A stretch of 64,000 nt of DNA, from assembly GCA_017656135.1 (NCBI GenBank), contig JACDOJ010000001.1, forward strand, positions 62,001 through 126,000. Reading direction: 5' to 3'. Under the pieces are notes generated by a model. That model was not told the origin of the DNA and ran no database searches. It worked only from the letters and a program-made list of their open reading frames with translations. Position numbers and translations under genes: made by a program. Position 1 is the stretch's first letter. Each line of letters opens with the position of its first letter. The DNA comes from Bacillota bacterium. GTDB taxonomy: Bacteria; Bacillota; UBA5301. Below, piece by piece: positions 17,896 through 26,200 of this stretch.

Positions 17896-18912
17896 ATGCC
17901 TAAATGGTTGGCGGGTGTGCTTAGTGTTTTATTGTTTTTTACAATAGGGGTCACCGTTTCAGCGGAGGTCCAGGACCGGTTGGTCTGGCCGCTCCCACCT
18001 CAAGAACCCAAAATCCAGTTTGTTAAGGCAATAAGTACATCAAAGGATATCGGGATGGAGAAACCCTCTTTCCTGCGGAAGTTAGTCTTAGGTAATGAAC
18101 CACCTAAGGTCTTTTTTGTTAAACCATACGGTGTGGCAGCTGATAGCAAAGGAAGGATCTATGTCACTGATACCGGGATACCTAGGGTGGCAGTCTTTGA
18201 TCCTGCCAACAAAAAGGCTTGGTATATCGGTAATGAAGGCAGGGGGCAACTTAGCCTGCCGATTGGCATCACAGTTGACTCCAACGACAACATCTATGTT
18301 GCCGATGCCATGCAACGGCAAGTCTTGGTCTACACACCGGAAGGGGAGGTTATACATTCTATCGGGGATCCTACCTTGTTGACCAACCCAACCGGCGTAG
18401 CTTTAGACCCGGAGGAAAAAGTCATCTATATAGCTGATTCCAAGTCCCACTGCATCTTTGTCTTTTCCAAAGAAACGGGAGAAGTGATTAATAAACTGGG
18501 GAAACCGGGGGTAGGCCCCGGCCAGTTCAATTATCCCACCAACCTATTCGTTGACCGAGAAGGCAACCTGTATGTTACGGACACTATGAACTTCCGGATT
18601 CAGGCCTTTGACCCGGAGGGTAAGTATCTCTGTGAGTTCGGAAAAGCCGGCGACACCGGTGGGTGTTTTGCCCGTCCGAAAGGGGTTGCCGTTGATTCAT
18701 TCGGGCACATCTACGTCATCGATGCCGCTTTCAACAACTTTCAGATTTTCAACGCCCAAAAACAATTGCTACTCTTTGTGGGAACCGGCGGCCAGGGTTT
18801 AGGGCAGTTTCGGTTGCCGGCCGGTATCTTCATCGATGACAACAACTACATCTATGTGGTGGACCAGTTAAACGCCAGGATTCAGATCTTTCGTTTCCTA
18901 GCTGGGGAGTAG
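17896..18912 (+). CDS. secreted NHL-repeat beta-propeller protein
   Basis: A 338-residue exported protein: signal peptide (about 1-23, cleavage near VSA-EV), then about six NHL repeats (for example PYGVAADSKGRIYVTDTG and PTNLFVDREGNLYVTDTMNF), each near 45 residues, forming a beta-propeller. NHL proteins often accompany multiheme cytochrome clusters in metal reducers, where they are thought to bind partners. ATG at 17896 follows GGGGGGACAGG; the ORF-track start at 17857 would bury the signal peptide. It opens the island up to 27.5 kb. Confidence 0.88.
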   Translation: MPKWLAGVLSVLLFFTIGVTVSAEVQDRLVWPLPPQEPKIQFVKAISTSKDIGMEKPSFLRKLVLGNEPPKVFFVKPYGVAADSKGRIYVTDTGIPRVAVFDPANKKAWYIGNEGRGQLSLPIGITVDSNDNIYVADAMQRQVLVYTPEGEVIHSIGDPTLLTNPTGVALDPEEKVIYIADSKSHCIFVFSKETGEVINKLGKPGVGPGQFNYPTNLFVDREGNLYVTDTMNFRIQAFDPEGKYLCEFGKAGDTGGCFARPKGVAVDSFGHIYVIDAAFNNFQIFNAQKQLLLFVGTGGQGLGQFRLPAGIFIDDNNYIYVVDQLNARIQIFRFLAGE

Positions 18913-18947
18913 GAAAAGCATCTTAGCCGAGAAAGGAGGTGAATTAG

Positions 18948-19667
18948 ATGAGGAAAGTGTTAGTGTTTGCTGTCATTATAATATTTGGGTTGAATTTGGC
19001 TGCCTCTGCAGCTAGCATAGTCGGATCTAAACACGACCTCTCGTCAACAACAGGGATTACTAACGAGAGTCAGGTATGTATATTCTGCCATACACCTCAT
19101 GGCGCATCCAAACAGGGTCCGCTCTGGAATAGAGAGGCATCCACTGCGATCTATACTCCTTACGCCAGCGATAGCTTAAATGCTACTATAGACGAGATTT
19201 ATGGGAGTAAAGATGATGGCTCTGGTGGCACTATATTAAATGATGCTGGTTTGACGACGGGCTCTTCTCCGGATCTCTGTCTGTCCTGTCATGATGGTAC
19301 TGTAGCAGTGAATTCCCTTTTGAACACGTCAACTAATGATACTCTTCCTACAATGACAGCGGGCTTATCTCAGTTTGATGCAAACGGCAAGCTTATCAGG
19401 GAACCGGCACTGCTGGGAACAGATCTCAGCAATGACCACCCTGTGAATTTCATCTATTCTGAGGTGGCTACTGCTGATGCTGGAATTATGGCAGCAGATG
19501 CAAACGGTAAAACGGTTGCAGGCAAGCTACCATTATTTTCTGGTAAAATGCAATGCTCAACCTGTCATAACGTCCATGATCCAGGGACTGATAAGACTGG
19601 ACAGGAACCGTTCTTACGGGACAGCAAGGTTGGGAGTGCTATCTGTCTAGACTGCCACAATAAGTAG
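18948..19667 (+). CDS. tetraheme c-type cytochrome
   Basis: A 239-residue exported cytochrome with a signal peptide (1-22, cut near ASA-AS) and four CXXCH sites: CIFCH, CLSCH, CSTCH and CLDCH. The N-terminal part (QVCIFCHTPHG followed by PLWN) closely resembles that of the 12-heme cytochrome at 22383, so the two are paralogues of the paired-CXXCH type. AGGAGGTG precedes the ATG. Probably a periplasmic electron shuttle. Confidence 0.93.
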   Translation: MRKVLVFAVIIIFGLNLAASAASIVGSKHDLSSTTGITNESQVCIFCHTPHGASKQGPLWNREASTAIYTPYASDSLNATIDEIYGSKDDGSGGTILNDAGLTTGSSPDLCLSCHDGTVAVNSLLNTSTNDTLPTMTAGLSQFDANGKLIREPALLGTDLSNDHPVNFIYSEVATADAGIMAADANGKTVAGKLPLFSGKMQCSTCHNVHDPGTDKTGQEPFLRDSKVGSAICLDCHNK

Positions 19668-19677
19668 AGCAATTTGA

Positions 19678-19710
19678 CTCTAGGCGGGTGGCCCCAGCGC
19701 CCGCCTAGAG
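19678..19710 (+). other. strong intercistronic hairpin without T-run
   Basis: CTCTAGGCGGG (19678-19688) and CCCGCCTAGAG (19700-19710) form a perfect 11-bp stem with an 11-base loop between the 4-heme and 7-heme cytochrome genes. There is no T-run. It probably stabilises or processes the transcript, or partly terminates it, giving more of the upstream cytochrome. Confidence 0.7.
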
Positions 19711-19732
19711 CCTGAAAAGGTTGGCGGACATA

Positions 19733-20428
19733 ATGAAAATCTGCATTATACCTTTGACCATATTCTTATGTATTTCCATGGTCGGCTGTATCGACCATGA
19801 TTATCTTCTGGTGGCCAAAAAAGAGTATGAGATTAAGTACGGTCTGGCCTCACCGGAGATACAGAAAACTGAAGAAGCCCAAAAAGAACCACCTAAGCAG
19901 CACCTCCCATATTTAAACCGGGAGTGCACCTCCTGCCATACTGGGGCGGGATCGACAAAACTGGTAGCGAAGGTTATGGACCTGTGTCTAAGGTGTCACG
20001 GGTCGGCCCAAGACTGGCTGGAGTTTACCTGTCCTCATCCGCCTGTTTTAATGGGAGACTGCCTTGGCTGTCACGATGCTCATGAGTCGAGATATCCCTA
20101 CCACTTGACCAAGGCAGAACGGCTCTTATGCCTGGATTGTCACCGAGTGGAGCTTGGCCCGGAAATTGATAAGACAAGCCTAATCGAACACGCCCCTGTA
20201 AAAGAGGGTAAGTGCACCACCTGTCATAATCCTCACGGTTCGGATTTTCATCACTTGCTGTACAAAGATGCCGAAGAACTCTGTCAGGATTGCCATAATA
20301 GTACCAGCCGGGGGAGCCAAGCGCTATCTCTTAAATGTCAACCAGGCTGTCTCAAGTGTCATACTCCTCACGCCTCCAGTTATCAAGGTAGGTTACGAGC
20401 TGAACCACCTGGGGGTTTAAGCTCGTGA
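19733..20428 (+). CDS. heptaheme c-type cytochrome lipoprotein
   Basis: A 231-residue lipoprotein cytochrome. The signal sequence ends in the lipobox SMVGC, which would anchor it to a membrane. Seven CXXCH sites follow: CTSCH, CLRCH, CLGCH, CLDCH, CTTCH, CQDCH, CLKCH, several with extra histidines (HNPHGSDFHH) as distal ligands. Start ATG 19733 is chosen because the hydrophobic segment then begins directly; TTG 19721 is an alternative. GTGA overlap with the beta-barrel gene suggests coupled synthesis of a barrel-cytochrome pair. Confidence 0.92.
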   Translation: MKICIIPLTIFLCISMVGCIDHDYLLVAKKEYEIKYGLASPEIQKTEEAQKEPPKQHLPYLNRECTSCHTGAGSTKLVAKVMDLCLRCHGSAQDWLEFTCPHPPVLMGDCLGCHDAHESRYPYHLTKAERLLCLDCHRVELGPEIDKTSLIEHAPVKEGKCTTCHNPHGSDFHHLLYKDAEELCQDCHNSTSRGSQALSLKCQPGCLKCHTPHASSYQGRLRAEPPGGLSS

Positions 20429-22368
20429 AAAGGTTGATAGTGATTGCTTTAATATGGATGCTTCTATCCTCAGGCCTGTCGGTACATGCACTGGAGTGGC
20501 GGTTCCTGGGTTTGACCTGGGTTGGAGGTTCCTTAAACTGGGTTATTGAGGTGGAAAAGAGCTCCGAGACCTCTGAACCCAAAACTTCCTTCTTACAGGA
20601 GTTAGAGGTGTTTACCAGGGGCTATGTATATCATCCCTATTTGCTTGATTTTACAGGTCAATTTAACCTTTCCAAGCGAAACGGGTCGGTAAATGAGTTC
20701 AAAATGGACGGCGGCACCGTAGCCATGAATATTCTCCGGACCAAACCCTACTTTGGCCGGTTAAGCCTCGGCAAAAAGGAACTGGAGGTCAATCCCCGGT
20801 ATTATGAGCCATACAACATTGCTCAGAAGTATTTAGAAGCAGGTGTTTTTCACAATACCTCTCATTTCCCGGGATTTTTAAAGTACTGCCGGACTTGGAA
20901 TAACGGTCTGGATTCGGCCAACCTATACAATACCGAAGAAGAATCAGTCAGTTATGAAGTCAGAAACCAGTTTACTAGGGATATGGAAGGGCGTTTGGTC
21001 TATGAAGACTACCAGGTGATCGATTTAAACGCTAACAGGATTCAGAGAAATCAGGATCTAAAAATCACTGCATCCAGCAATTTTGTTTATGAACTGATTC
21101 ATGTGGACACATCCCTATATAAAAGCAGGCGTAGCGGTAGCTTCAATTCAGAAAGCCAGCGAATCACTGCAAAAGGCTCAATCCACCATGATGTTAACCT
21201 TACTACCCATTTCAATACCAGCTATGCCAATACTGATTACCACAATAGTATCAACCAATCCGAAACCCAGGGTAATGTCAAAACAACTTGGAAAGTTACC
21301 CCGTCTGTAGAGGTATTTGTAGGTGCATCTGCTATTAGAGTTGAAGAAGCTGGCACCCTGGAGACCCTCCAAGGGGATTGGGGTTTACGTGGTCAGAAGG
21401 AGTATGGTGATTCGACGGTCTTTGGCAGGTATGAATTTTTTGCCCAGGAAATGAACGCCAGCGGAGAACGACGCTTTCACTTTTCTGAGGAATTGACCTT
21501 TAAAGGCACTGAATTAGTTTCCCTGACAGAACACGGGGTGCTTGTCGACACCATCGAGGCTACAGATAGTAAAACCGGGGAGAGGTACGTTCCTGGTGAG
21601 GACTACGCCTGTATTTGTGTGGGGGACGAGATTTACCTGGTGCGGTTGGCCACTGGTGACATGCCAGATCCAACAACAGCGGTAGTCAGCTATATTTTTC
21701 TTCGGGAACACGAAGCTGAAAGCCTGCAGGGCAATGTTGCTGCTATAGGAATAAAGAGCCCAATTACCAAAGACCTGAACTTCAGAGGAGAATTTGAATT
21801 AACCTCACAGTTGGTGAAACGTACTCTACACATTAATGAAGGTTTCAAACAGACTCTGCGAGTCAGTGCCGGTCTGGACTATGAAAAAGATGGTTTCTAC
21901 GGCGACCTGTTATATTCAGGTACGGCTCAGGAGAACAAGCTCGCTACCAAACTGGGCTGGCAGAGATGCCCCTGGCAGGCGACCTGGGAGCAACAGTATT
22001 TCCAGGGAGAGGAGTTCGTTCAAATCTCTGAACGCCAGTTGACCTATGAGCTCCGCACCTGGGGCAGGAGTCGGGGGCAGTTGACTTTAACCAGCACTGT
22101 TACCAAAAGAGAAGGGGAGCCTCGGGAAGATCTCTTCCAAGCCTACCTACAGTTAGACCAGCATTTTAACAACTACATTCAAGGCAAAGTGCGGGCCGGT
22201 TACCGCTGGTCATCCTTGAAGACACTGCTTAACGACTTCTTTCTCCGTTACGGGCTGGACTACCGGCAAGGACAGCTCAACTTGGAATTCAAGGGTGAGT
22301 ATGACTATAACTTTGCTCAAGATGCCAGTGAACAAAAGTATAGGTTAGGTATCAACAGGTTGTTTTAG
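20425..22368 (+). CDS. predicted outer-membrane-type beta-barrel protein
   Basis: A 647-residue protein with a signal peptide (1-22, SVHA-LEW), no membrane helices and many amphipathic strands of alternating hydrophobic residues. The last residues, KYRLGINRLF, end in Phe after alternating hydrophobics, like the beta-signal read by the BAM machinery. Size and context (a lipoprotein cytochrome before it, a 12-heme cytochrome after) parallel porin-cytochrome conduits such as MtrB or OmbB, but I see no specific sequence match. Such a protein is unexpected in a single-membrane Firmicute. A 12/14 match to the Noc palindrome lies at 20864-20877. Confidence 0.75.
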   Translation: MKRLIVIALIWMLLSSGLSVHALEWRFLGLTWVGGSLNWVIEVEKSSETSEPKTSFLQELEVFTRGYVYHPYLLDFTGQFNLSKRNGSVNEFKMDGGTVAMNILRTKPYFGRLSLGKKELEVNPRYYEPYNIAQKYLEAGVFHNTSHFPGFLKYCRTWNNGLDSANLYNTEEESVSYEVRNQFTRDMEGRLVYEDYQVIDLNANRIQRNQDLKITASSNFVYELIHVDTSLYKSRRSGSFNSESQRITAKGSIHHDVNLTTHFNTSYANTDYHNSINQSETQGNVKTTWKVTPSVEVFVGASAIRVEEAGTLETLQGDWGLRGQKEYGDSTVFGRYEFFAQEMNASGERRFHFSEELTFKGTELVSLTEHGVLVDTIEATDSKTGERYVPGEDYACICVGDEIYLVRLATGDMPDPTTAVVSYIFLREHEAESLQGNVAAIGIKSPITKDLNFRGEFELTSQLVKRTLHINEGFKQTLRVSAGLDYEKDGFYGDLLYSGTAQENKLATKLGWQRCPWQATWEQQYFQGEEFVQISERQLTYELRTWGRSRGQLTLTSTVTKREGEPREDLFQAYLQLDQHFNNYIQGKVRAGYRWSSLKTLLNDFFLRYGLDYRQGQLNLEFKGEYDYNFAQDASEQKYRLGINRLF

Positions 22369-22382
22369 AGGGGTGTCAGAGA

Positions 22383-24161
22383 GTGAAGAAATTATCCAAG
22401 TTGGCAGTTGTTTGCATGGTAATCTGCAGTAGCGTTTTTTGGTCTGTTACCTGTTTTGCCACCATTCTTGACACTAAACATAACCTTTCTGTTTCAGGCC
22501 CAGCCACGGTCAAGGCCCAGACTGAGCAGCAGGTCTGCATTTTCTGCCACACTCCCCATAACGCTAACCCTGCAGTACCTCTCTGGAACCATCAAGTAAC
22601 TACCGCTACATACACAATGTACAACAGTGTGACTATGGACGCACCTGAGCCGGCTGGGCCGGGGTCTTCGGCTCTGCTCTGTTTGAGCTGTCACGATGGT
22701 ACTATCGCTGTGGGCTCGGTCCATGCCGGGACCATCACCATGTTGGGGACAAAAACCGACGGAACCATGCCGGACGGATTAAGCAACTTAGGGATCAACT
22801 TAGGGGATGACCACCCCATTAACATCCCTATTTCTCTCTCTGACGGCCAATTGGTTTCCCCCCTGCCCACAGACCCTGTCCACCTGGATGAAGAGGGCAA
22901 AGTTCAATGTATCAGCTGTCATGATGTCCACGATAATACTTATCCACCTTTCCTAGTAAAAAGCGATCTATCTTCTGACCTTCGATACGGCGGTGCTCTT
23001 TGTCTTTCTTGCCACAACATGCGGGGCTGGGAGGGATCAGCGCATCAGGAAGCCACCGAAGCAGAAATTACAGAAGAAGGTACTGTCGCCTCCAAGGCTT
23101 GCCGGGGCTGTCACATGGTCCACGGGTCCCAAGGGTATGGGGAACGCCTATTGTGCTCGGAAGAGCAGGCTTGTATTAACTGCCACAATGGCGTAGTAGC
23201 TCAGGATATCGGGAGCATGTTAAACTATTTTTCAGCCCATCCTATTGATTTGACCGGGCTGCATAATCCCACAGAAACCTGGGACTTGGATACCCAAAGG
23301 CATGCTGAATGCTGGGATTGTCACAACGGGCATGCTGCGGGCAATATAACTTATCACCCATCTGCCCTTGCAGGCCAGTGGGGGATTGAGCCTCAATACT
23401 TTGCTCCCTGGACAGATGCCAGCAGTTTCCAGGTAATATCAGAGGTGACAAAGGAGTATCACCTGTGTTTCAAGTGTCACTCCTCTAGGGCATATGGGGT
23501 TAACCCACCGGTTTCTCCGTCTAGAAGCATGCAGTTTTCCAACAGTGACCAACCACAGACTAATGTAGTCAGGGATTTTAATCCAGGAAATGCAGCAGTT
23601 CATTCCATCTATCAACCCAACCCTCGGGCGGGAACAGTCGGTTTAAATGGCTTGATAAACGGATGGACTTGGAGCTCCATACTAACATGCAGTGATTGTC
23701 ATGGCTCAGCTAATGCCCAAGACCCTGCCGGCCCCCATGGCTCATCATCCAGGTTTATCCTTAAGGGAGATTGGCTGTACCTTCCGGATGAAGACCCGAC
23801 TTTGACAGGAGTTCCTGGCACCGGAGACCACCTCTGTTTCGACTGCCACGACTATAACCTGTATGTATCGGGGATGAGCACGTCAGGAACTCTGTTTATA
23901 AAGAGCAGCGGCAAAAATCTCCATGCCCTTCATATGAACTTTAATAAATCAGTTGAAAGGGGAGTTATCGGGTGTTCCAGCTGTCACTCGGCTGTTCCAC
24001 ATGGATGGAACAAACGGGCATTAATCGTTGAAGATGGAGACCCAGCCCCTTACAGGCAGAGTCAATACCAGCTCAAGATTCTCTATTGGCCCAGTACGCC
24101 AGGCAGCTGGGATACCGACAACTGCAACACTGAATGTCACCGAGGGTATCACTGGGGCTAA
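22383..24161 (+). CDS. dodecaheme c-type cytochrome
   Basis: A 592-residue exported cytochrome. Signal peptide (about 1-26), then eleven CXXCH motifs (CIFCH, CLSCH, CISCH, CLSCH, CRGCH, CINCH, CWDCH, CFKCH, CSDCH, CFDCH, CSSCH) and a twelfth, atypical CX3CH (CNTECH) near the C-terminus. The first domain is paralogous to the tetraheme cytochrome at 18948. Size and position suggest the outermost cytochrome of an electron conduit. GTG start 14 bases after the barrel gene. Confidence 0.93.
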   Translation: MKKLSKLAVVCMVICSSVFWSVTCFATILDTKHNLSVSGPATVKAQTEQQVCIFCHTPHNANPAVPLWNHQVTTATYTMYNSVTMDAPEPAGPGSSALLCLSCHDGTIAVGSVHAGTITMLGTKTDGTMPDGLSNLGINLGDDHPINIPISLSDGQLVSPLPTDPVHLDEEGKVQCISCHDVHDNTYPPFLVKSDLSSDLRYGGALCLSCHNMRGWEGSAHQEATEAEITEEGTVASKACRGCHMVHGSQGYGERLLCSEEQACINCHNGVVAQDIGSMLNYFSAHPIDLTGLHNPTETWDLDTQRHAECWDCHNGHAAGNITYHPSALAGQWGIEPQYFAPWTDASSFQVISEVTKEYHLCFKCHSSRAYGVNPPVSPSRSMQFSNSDQPQTNVVRDFNPGNAAVHSIYQPNPRAGTVGLNGLINGWTWSSILTCSDCHGSANAQDPAGPHGSSSRFILKGDWLYLPDEDPTLTGVPGTGDHLCFDCHDYNLYVSGMSTSGTLFIKSSGKNLHALHMNFNKSVERGVIGCSSCHSAVPHGWNKRALIVEDGDPAPYRQSQYQLKILYWPSTPGSWDTDNCNTECHRGYHWG

Positions 24162-24273
24162 GATGATGGAAAATAAAGGAAATTAAGCTTGGGCCCGGAA
24201 TTTAATACTAGGCGTGCTTTTCGAGTCCCCTGTCGCGTAAGAATGTGGAAGAGGTGCGTTTGGGGGGATTAGT

Positions 24274-25242
24274 ATGGCTATTTTTAAAGCCGCCGTGGTT
24301 CAGCTCTCCATTTCCGACCTTAGCAACAAATCCTGGCCTGAGGTGGAGAAAAAGCTGATTTTCCTTTTCTCACAAGGTGTCGAATCCGGTGCCGACCTCG
24401 TGGTTTTCCCAGCTCTAACTGGTTTGTTATTCTCACCTGAATCTCGAAAATCTCTGGAATATGGGTTCGATCACAAAACTGTGCAGCTGGTTTCCAGGCT
24501 CAGCGGTTTTTGGACCAAAGAGTGGTTAGATTTCTTCACTTCCCTGGCCAGAAACTACCGAGTACTGGTCGTCCCAGGGAGCTCTTTGGAGCCAACAAAA
24601 GATGGCATGCTACACCGGGCCTACCTCATAGGCGAAAACGGGGAAGAGCTTTTGGTCCAAGACCAAACTCATTTCACCCTCTCCCAGCAGGGCATCAAGT
24701 TCCAGCCTGGTGATAGTCTGGAGATTGCCGAGACTTCAGTGGGCAAAATCGGCTTGATTCTCTCCGAAGATGTCTGGCTGCCTGAAATTGGCAGGATCCT
24801 GGCCCTTGAAGGGGCCGACCTCTTGATCAATCTACAGGCTGTAAGGAACTTCTACGACTACCGCCGGCAGTTGGCTGGGAGCTGGCAAGTGGCCCAATCC
24901 AACCTGGTCTACGTGATCGAGAGTTGTTTAGTGGGGCGGGGGATAGGCCTTTCTTACCAGGGCCTTTCAGCCATATTTGCTTCCAGATCGGTGCAGCCCA
25001 ATGCGGGCATTCTCGTTCACATCGACCCGCTTTTCACCAAACTGGAGGAAATAGATCTTGGGTACATGATCTCTCCTCAAAAAGAGAAGGAGGGGGTCCT
25101 CATCCGAAACTTGGATCTGGACCTTTTGGCCAAACACCGGCAAGAACGGTCCATGGGCAGACCTCCCTACCTTACTGAGCTAAGTCAGGTCTATACTGAT
25201 CAGGTTGCAGTAAACCGGACATTAGGAGGGGAGGAAAGATGA
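24274..25242 (+). CDS. nitrilase-fold protein lacking the catalytic triad
   Basis: A 322-residue protein of the carbon-nitrogen hydrolase fold. The scaffold is clear: GADLVVFPALTGLLF, VLVVPGSSLEP, GKIGLILSEDVWLPEIGRIL, GADLLINLQA. The Glu-Lys-Cys triad is gone: the FPE glutamate is Ala, the region after the dQT-H turn lacks the lysine, and the cysteine of the usual ICYD motif is Ser (LILSED). There is no signal peptide, so it is cytoplasmic. It overlaps the next gene, a second family member, by 4 bases. Probably a non-enzymatic binding or regulatory protein; function unknown. Confidence 0.82.
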   Translation: MAIFKAAVVQLSISDLSNKSWPEVEKKLIFLFSQGVESGADLVVFPALTGLLFSPESRKSLEYGFDHKTVQLVSRLSGFWTKEWLDFFTSLARNYRVLVVPGSSLEPTKDGMLHRAYLIGENGEELLVQDQTHFTLSQQGIKFQPGDSLEIAETSVGKIGLILSEDVWLPEIGRILALEGADLLINLQAVRNFYDYRRQLAGSWQVAQSNLVYVIESCLVGRGIGLSYQGLSAIFASRSVQPNAGILVHIDPLFTKLEEIDLGYMISPQKEKEGVLIRNLDLDLLAKHRQERSMGRPPYLTELSQVYTDQVAVNRTLGGEER

Positions 25243-26186
25243 AGATTCCAGCCATTTTGCGGGAGAAGATTAATCTGGAGCCCCTGAATGAACTCTATTA
25301 CGAGTTCAAGACCTTCTGGCTCGTCCATCCGGAACGGGTGAAACGCATTGTCTCAATCTCCGGGCCTGGCGGGCCGGAAAACAGCCAACAGGTTAAGGGC
25401 AAAGTCGCCTTTGTGAGGGCCTCGGCCCTGAAAGGAGCTACTTTAGCTGACCTGGCCGCAGTCTGTGGAGAAGTCATCTCTAGGGCCAAGGCCTCCGGAG
25501 CGGGGTTGGTGGTCTTTTCCCCAGAGGCAGGCGACCTGCTGTTGCAGCTGGCCCCCTATAAGTCCCCACGGGTCTTTCGACAGGTGCAGGAGGCCTTCCA
25601 CTCCTTCTGGTCCAGTCTGGCAGCTAAGTATCACCTGTGGCTGATTCCTGGTTATCGGGAACTCCATGCCAAGCGGAGGCATAAGAGGGTGGCTTTCATT
25701 TATGACCCGGAGGGCCAAGGCGACTACCAGACCCAGGTCCAGTACACCAAGGAGGAGTTGGCCCAGGGATTTGAGCCGGCCAGGAGCATCAAGGTATGGC
25801 AGACCGGGGCAGGTCCGATCTCTCTCTCCTTTCCTGGGGAGGAGCAGTTTTTTGAAATCGGCCGGGTAATGGCAGCCAAGGGAGCTAAAATAGTCGTATC
25901 CCTGGCGGCTTGGAACCGGCCTTTTGAGGTCTCGGATGTCTCCGGGGGTTGGGCTAGGGCCCAGGAGAACAACTTCTACTGGTTGACTTCCAGCCTGACT
26001 TTGTCCCCGGTGGGTGCCAGCATTGACGGAAGCGGGGTGCTGGCTCACCCAATTCGTGAGGGAGAGGATCTTGTGCTTGTGCAAGTCAATCTTGATCGCC
26101 TGGCTGAGATGGCCAACGAAGACTCCCGTGGCCAGGTGAAGATGCGCAAAGAGTTCCTGAAACGCTATTTGCCTACTTTATATTGA
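25239..26186 (+). CDS. second, more divergent nitrilase-fold protein
   Basis: A 315-residue cytoplasmic protein distantly like its upstream neighbour and the carbon-nitrogen hydrolases: GAGLVVFSPEAGDLLL, HLWLIPGYREL, YDPEGQ, and a degenerate nucleophile region GPISLSFPGEEQFFEIGR without the cysteine. A lysine in VQYTKEEL could align with the catalytic Lys, and a Glu in FSPE is shifted by one. Without the nucleophile it should not be a hydrolase. Tandem arrangement suggests a heteromer of two pseudoenzymes. It couples to the beta-barrel gene downstream through a TTGA overlap or GTG at 26201. Confidence 0.72.
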   Translation: MKIPAILREKINLEPLNELYYEFKTFWLVHPERVKRIVSISGPGGPENSQQVKGKVAFVRASALKGATLADLAAVCGEVISRAKASGAGLVVFSPEAGDLLLQLAPYKSPRVFRQVQEAFHSFWSSLAAKYHLWLIPGYRELHAKRRHKRVAFIYDPEGQGDYQTQVQYTKEELAQGFEPARSIKVWQTGAGPISLSFPGEEQFFEIGRVMAAKGAKIVVSLAAWNRPFEVSDVSGGWARAQENNFYWLTSSLTLSPVGASIDGSGVLAHPIREGEDLVLVQVNLDRLAEMANEDSRGQVKMRKEFLKRYLPTLY

Positions 26187-26200
26187 AAGGAGTGGTCTTG

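Noticed and set aside
25443-26084. 213-codon minus-strand ORF opposite the second nitrilase-like gene
   Set aside because: It is a shadow of the plus-strand gene; no ribosome site, no recognisable motif, and the plus-strand protein has family features and tight gene spacing.
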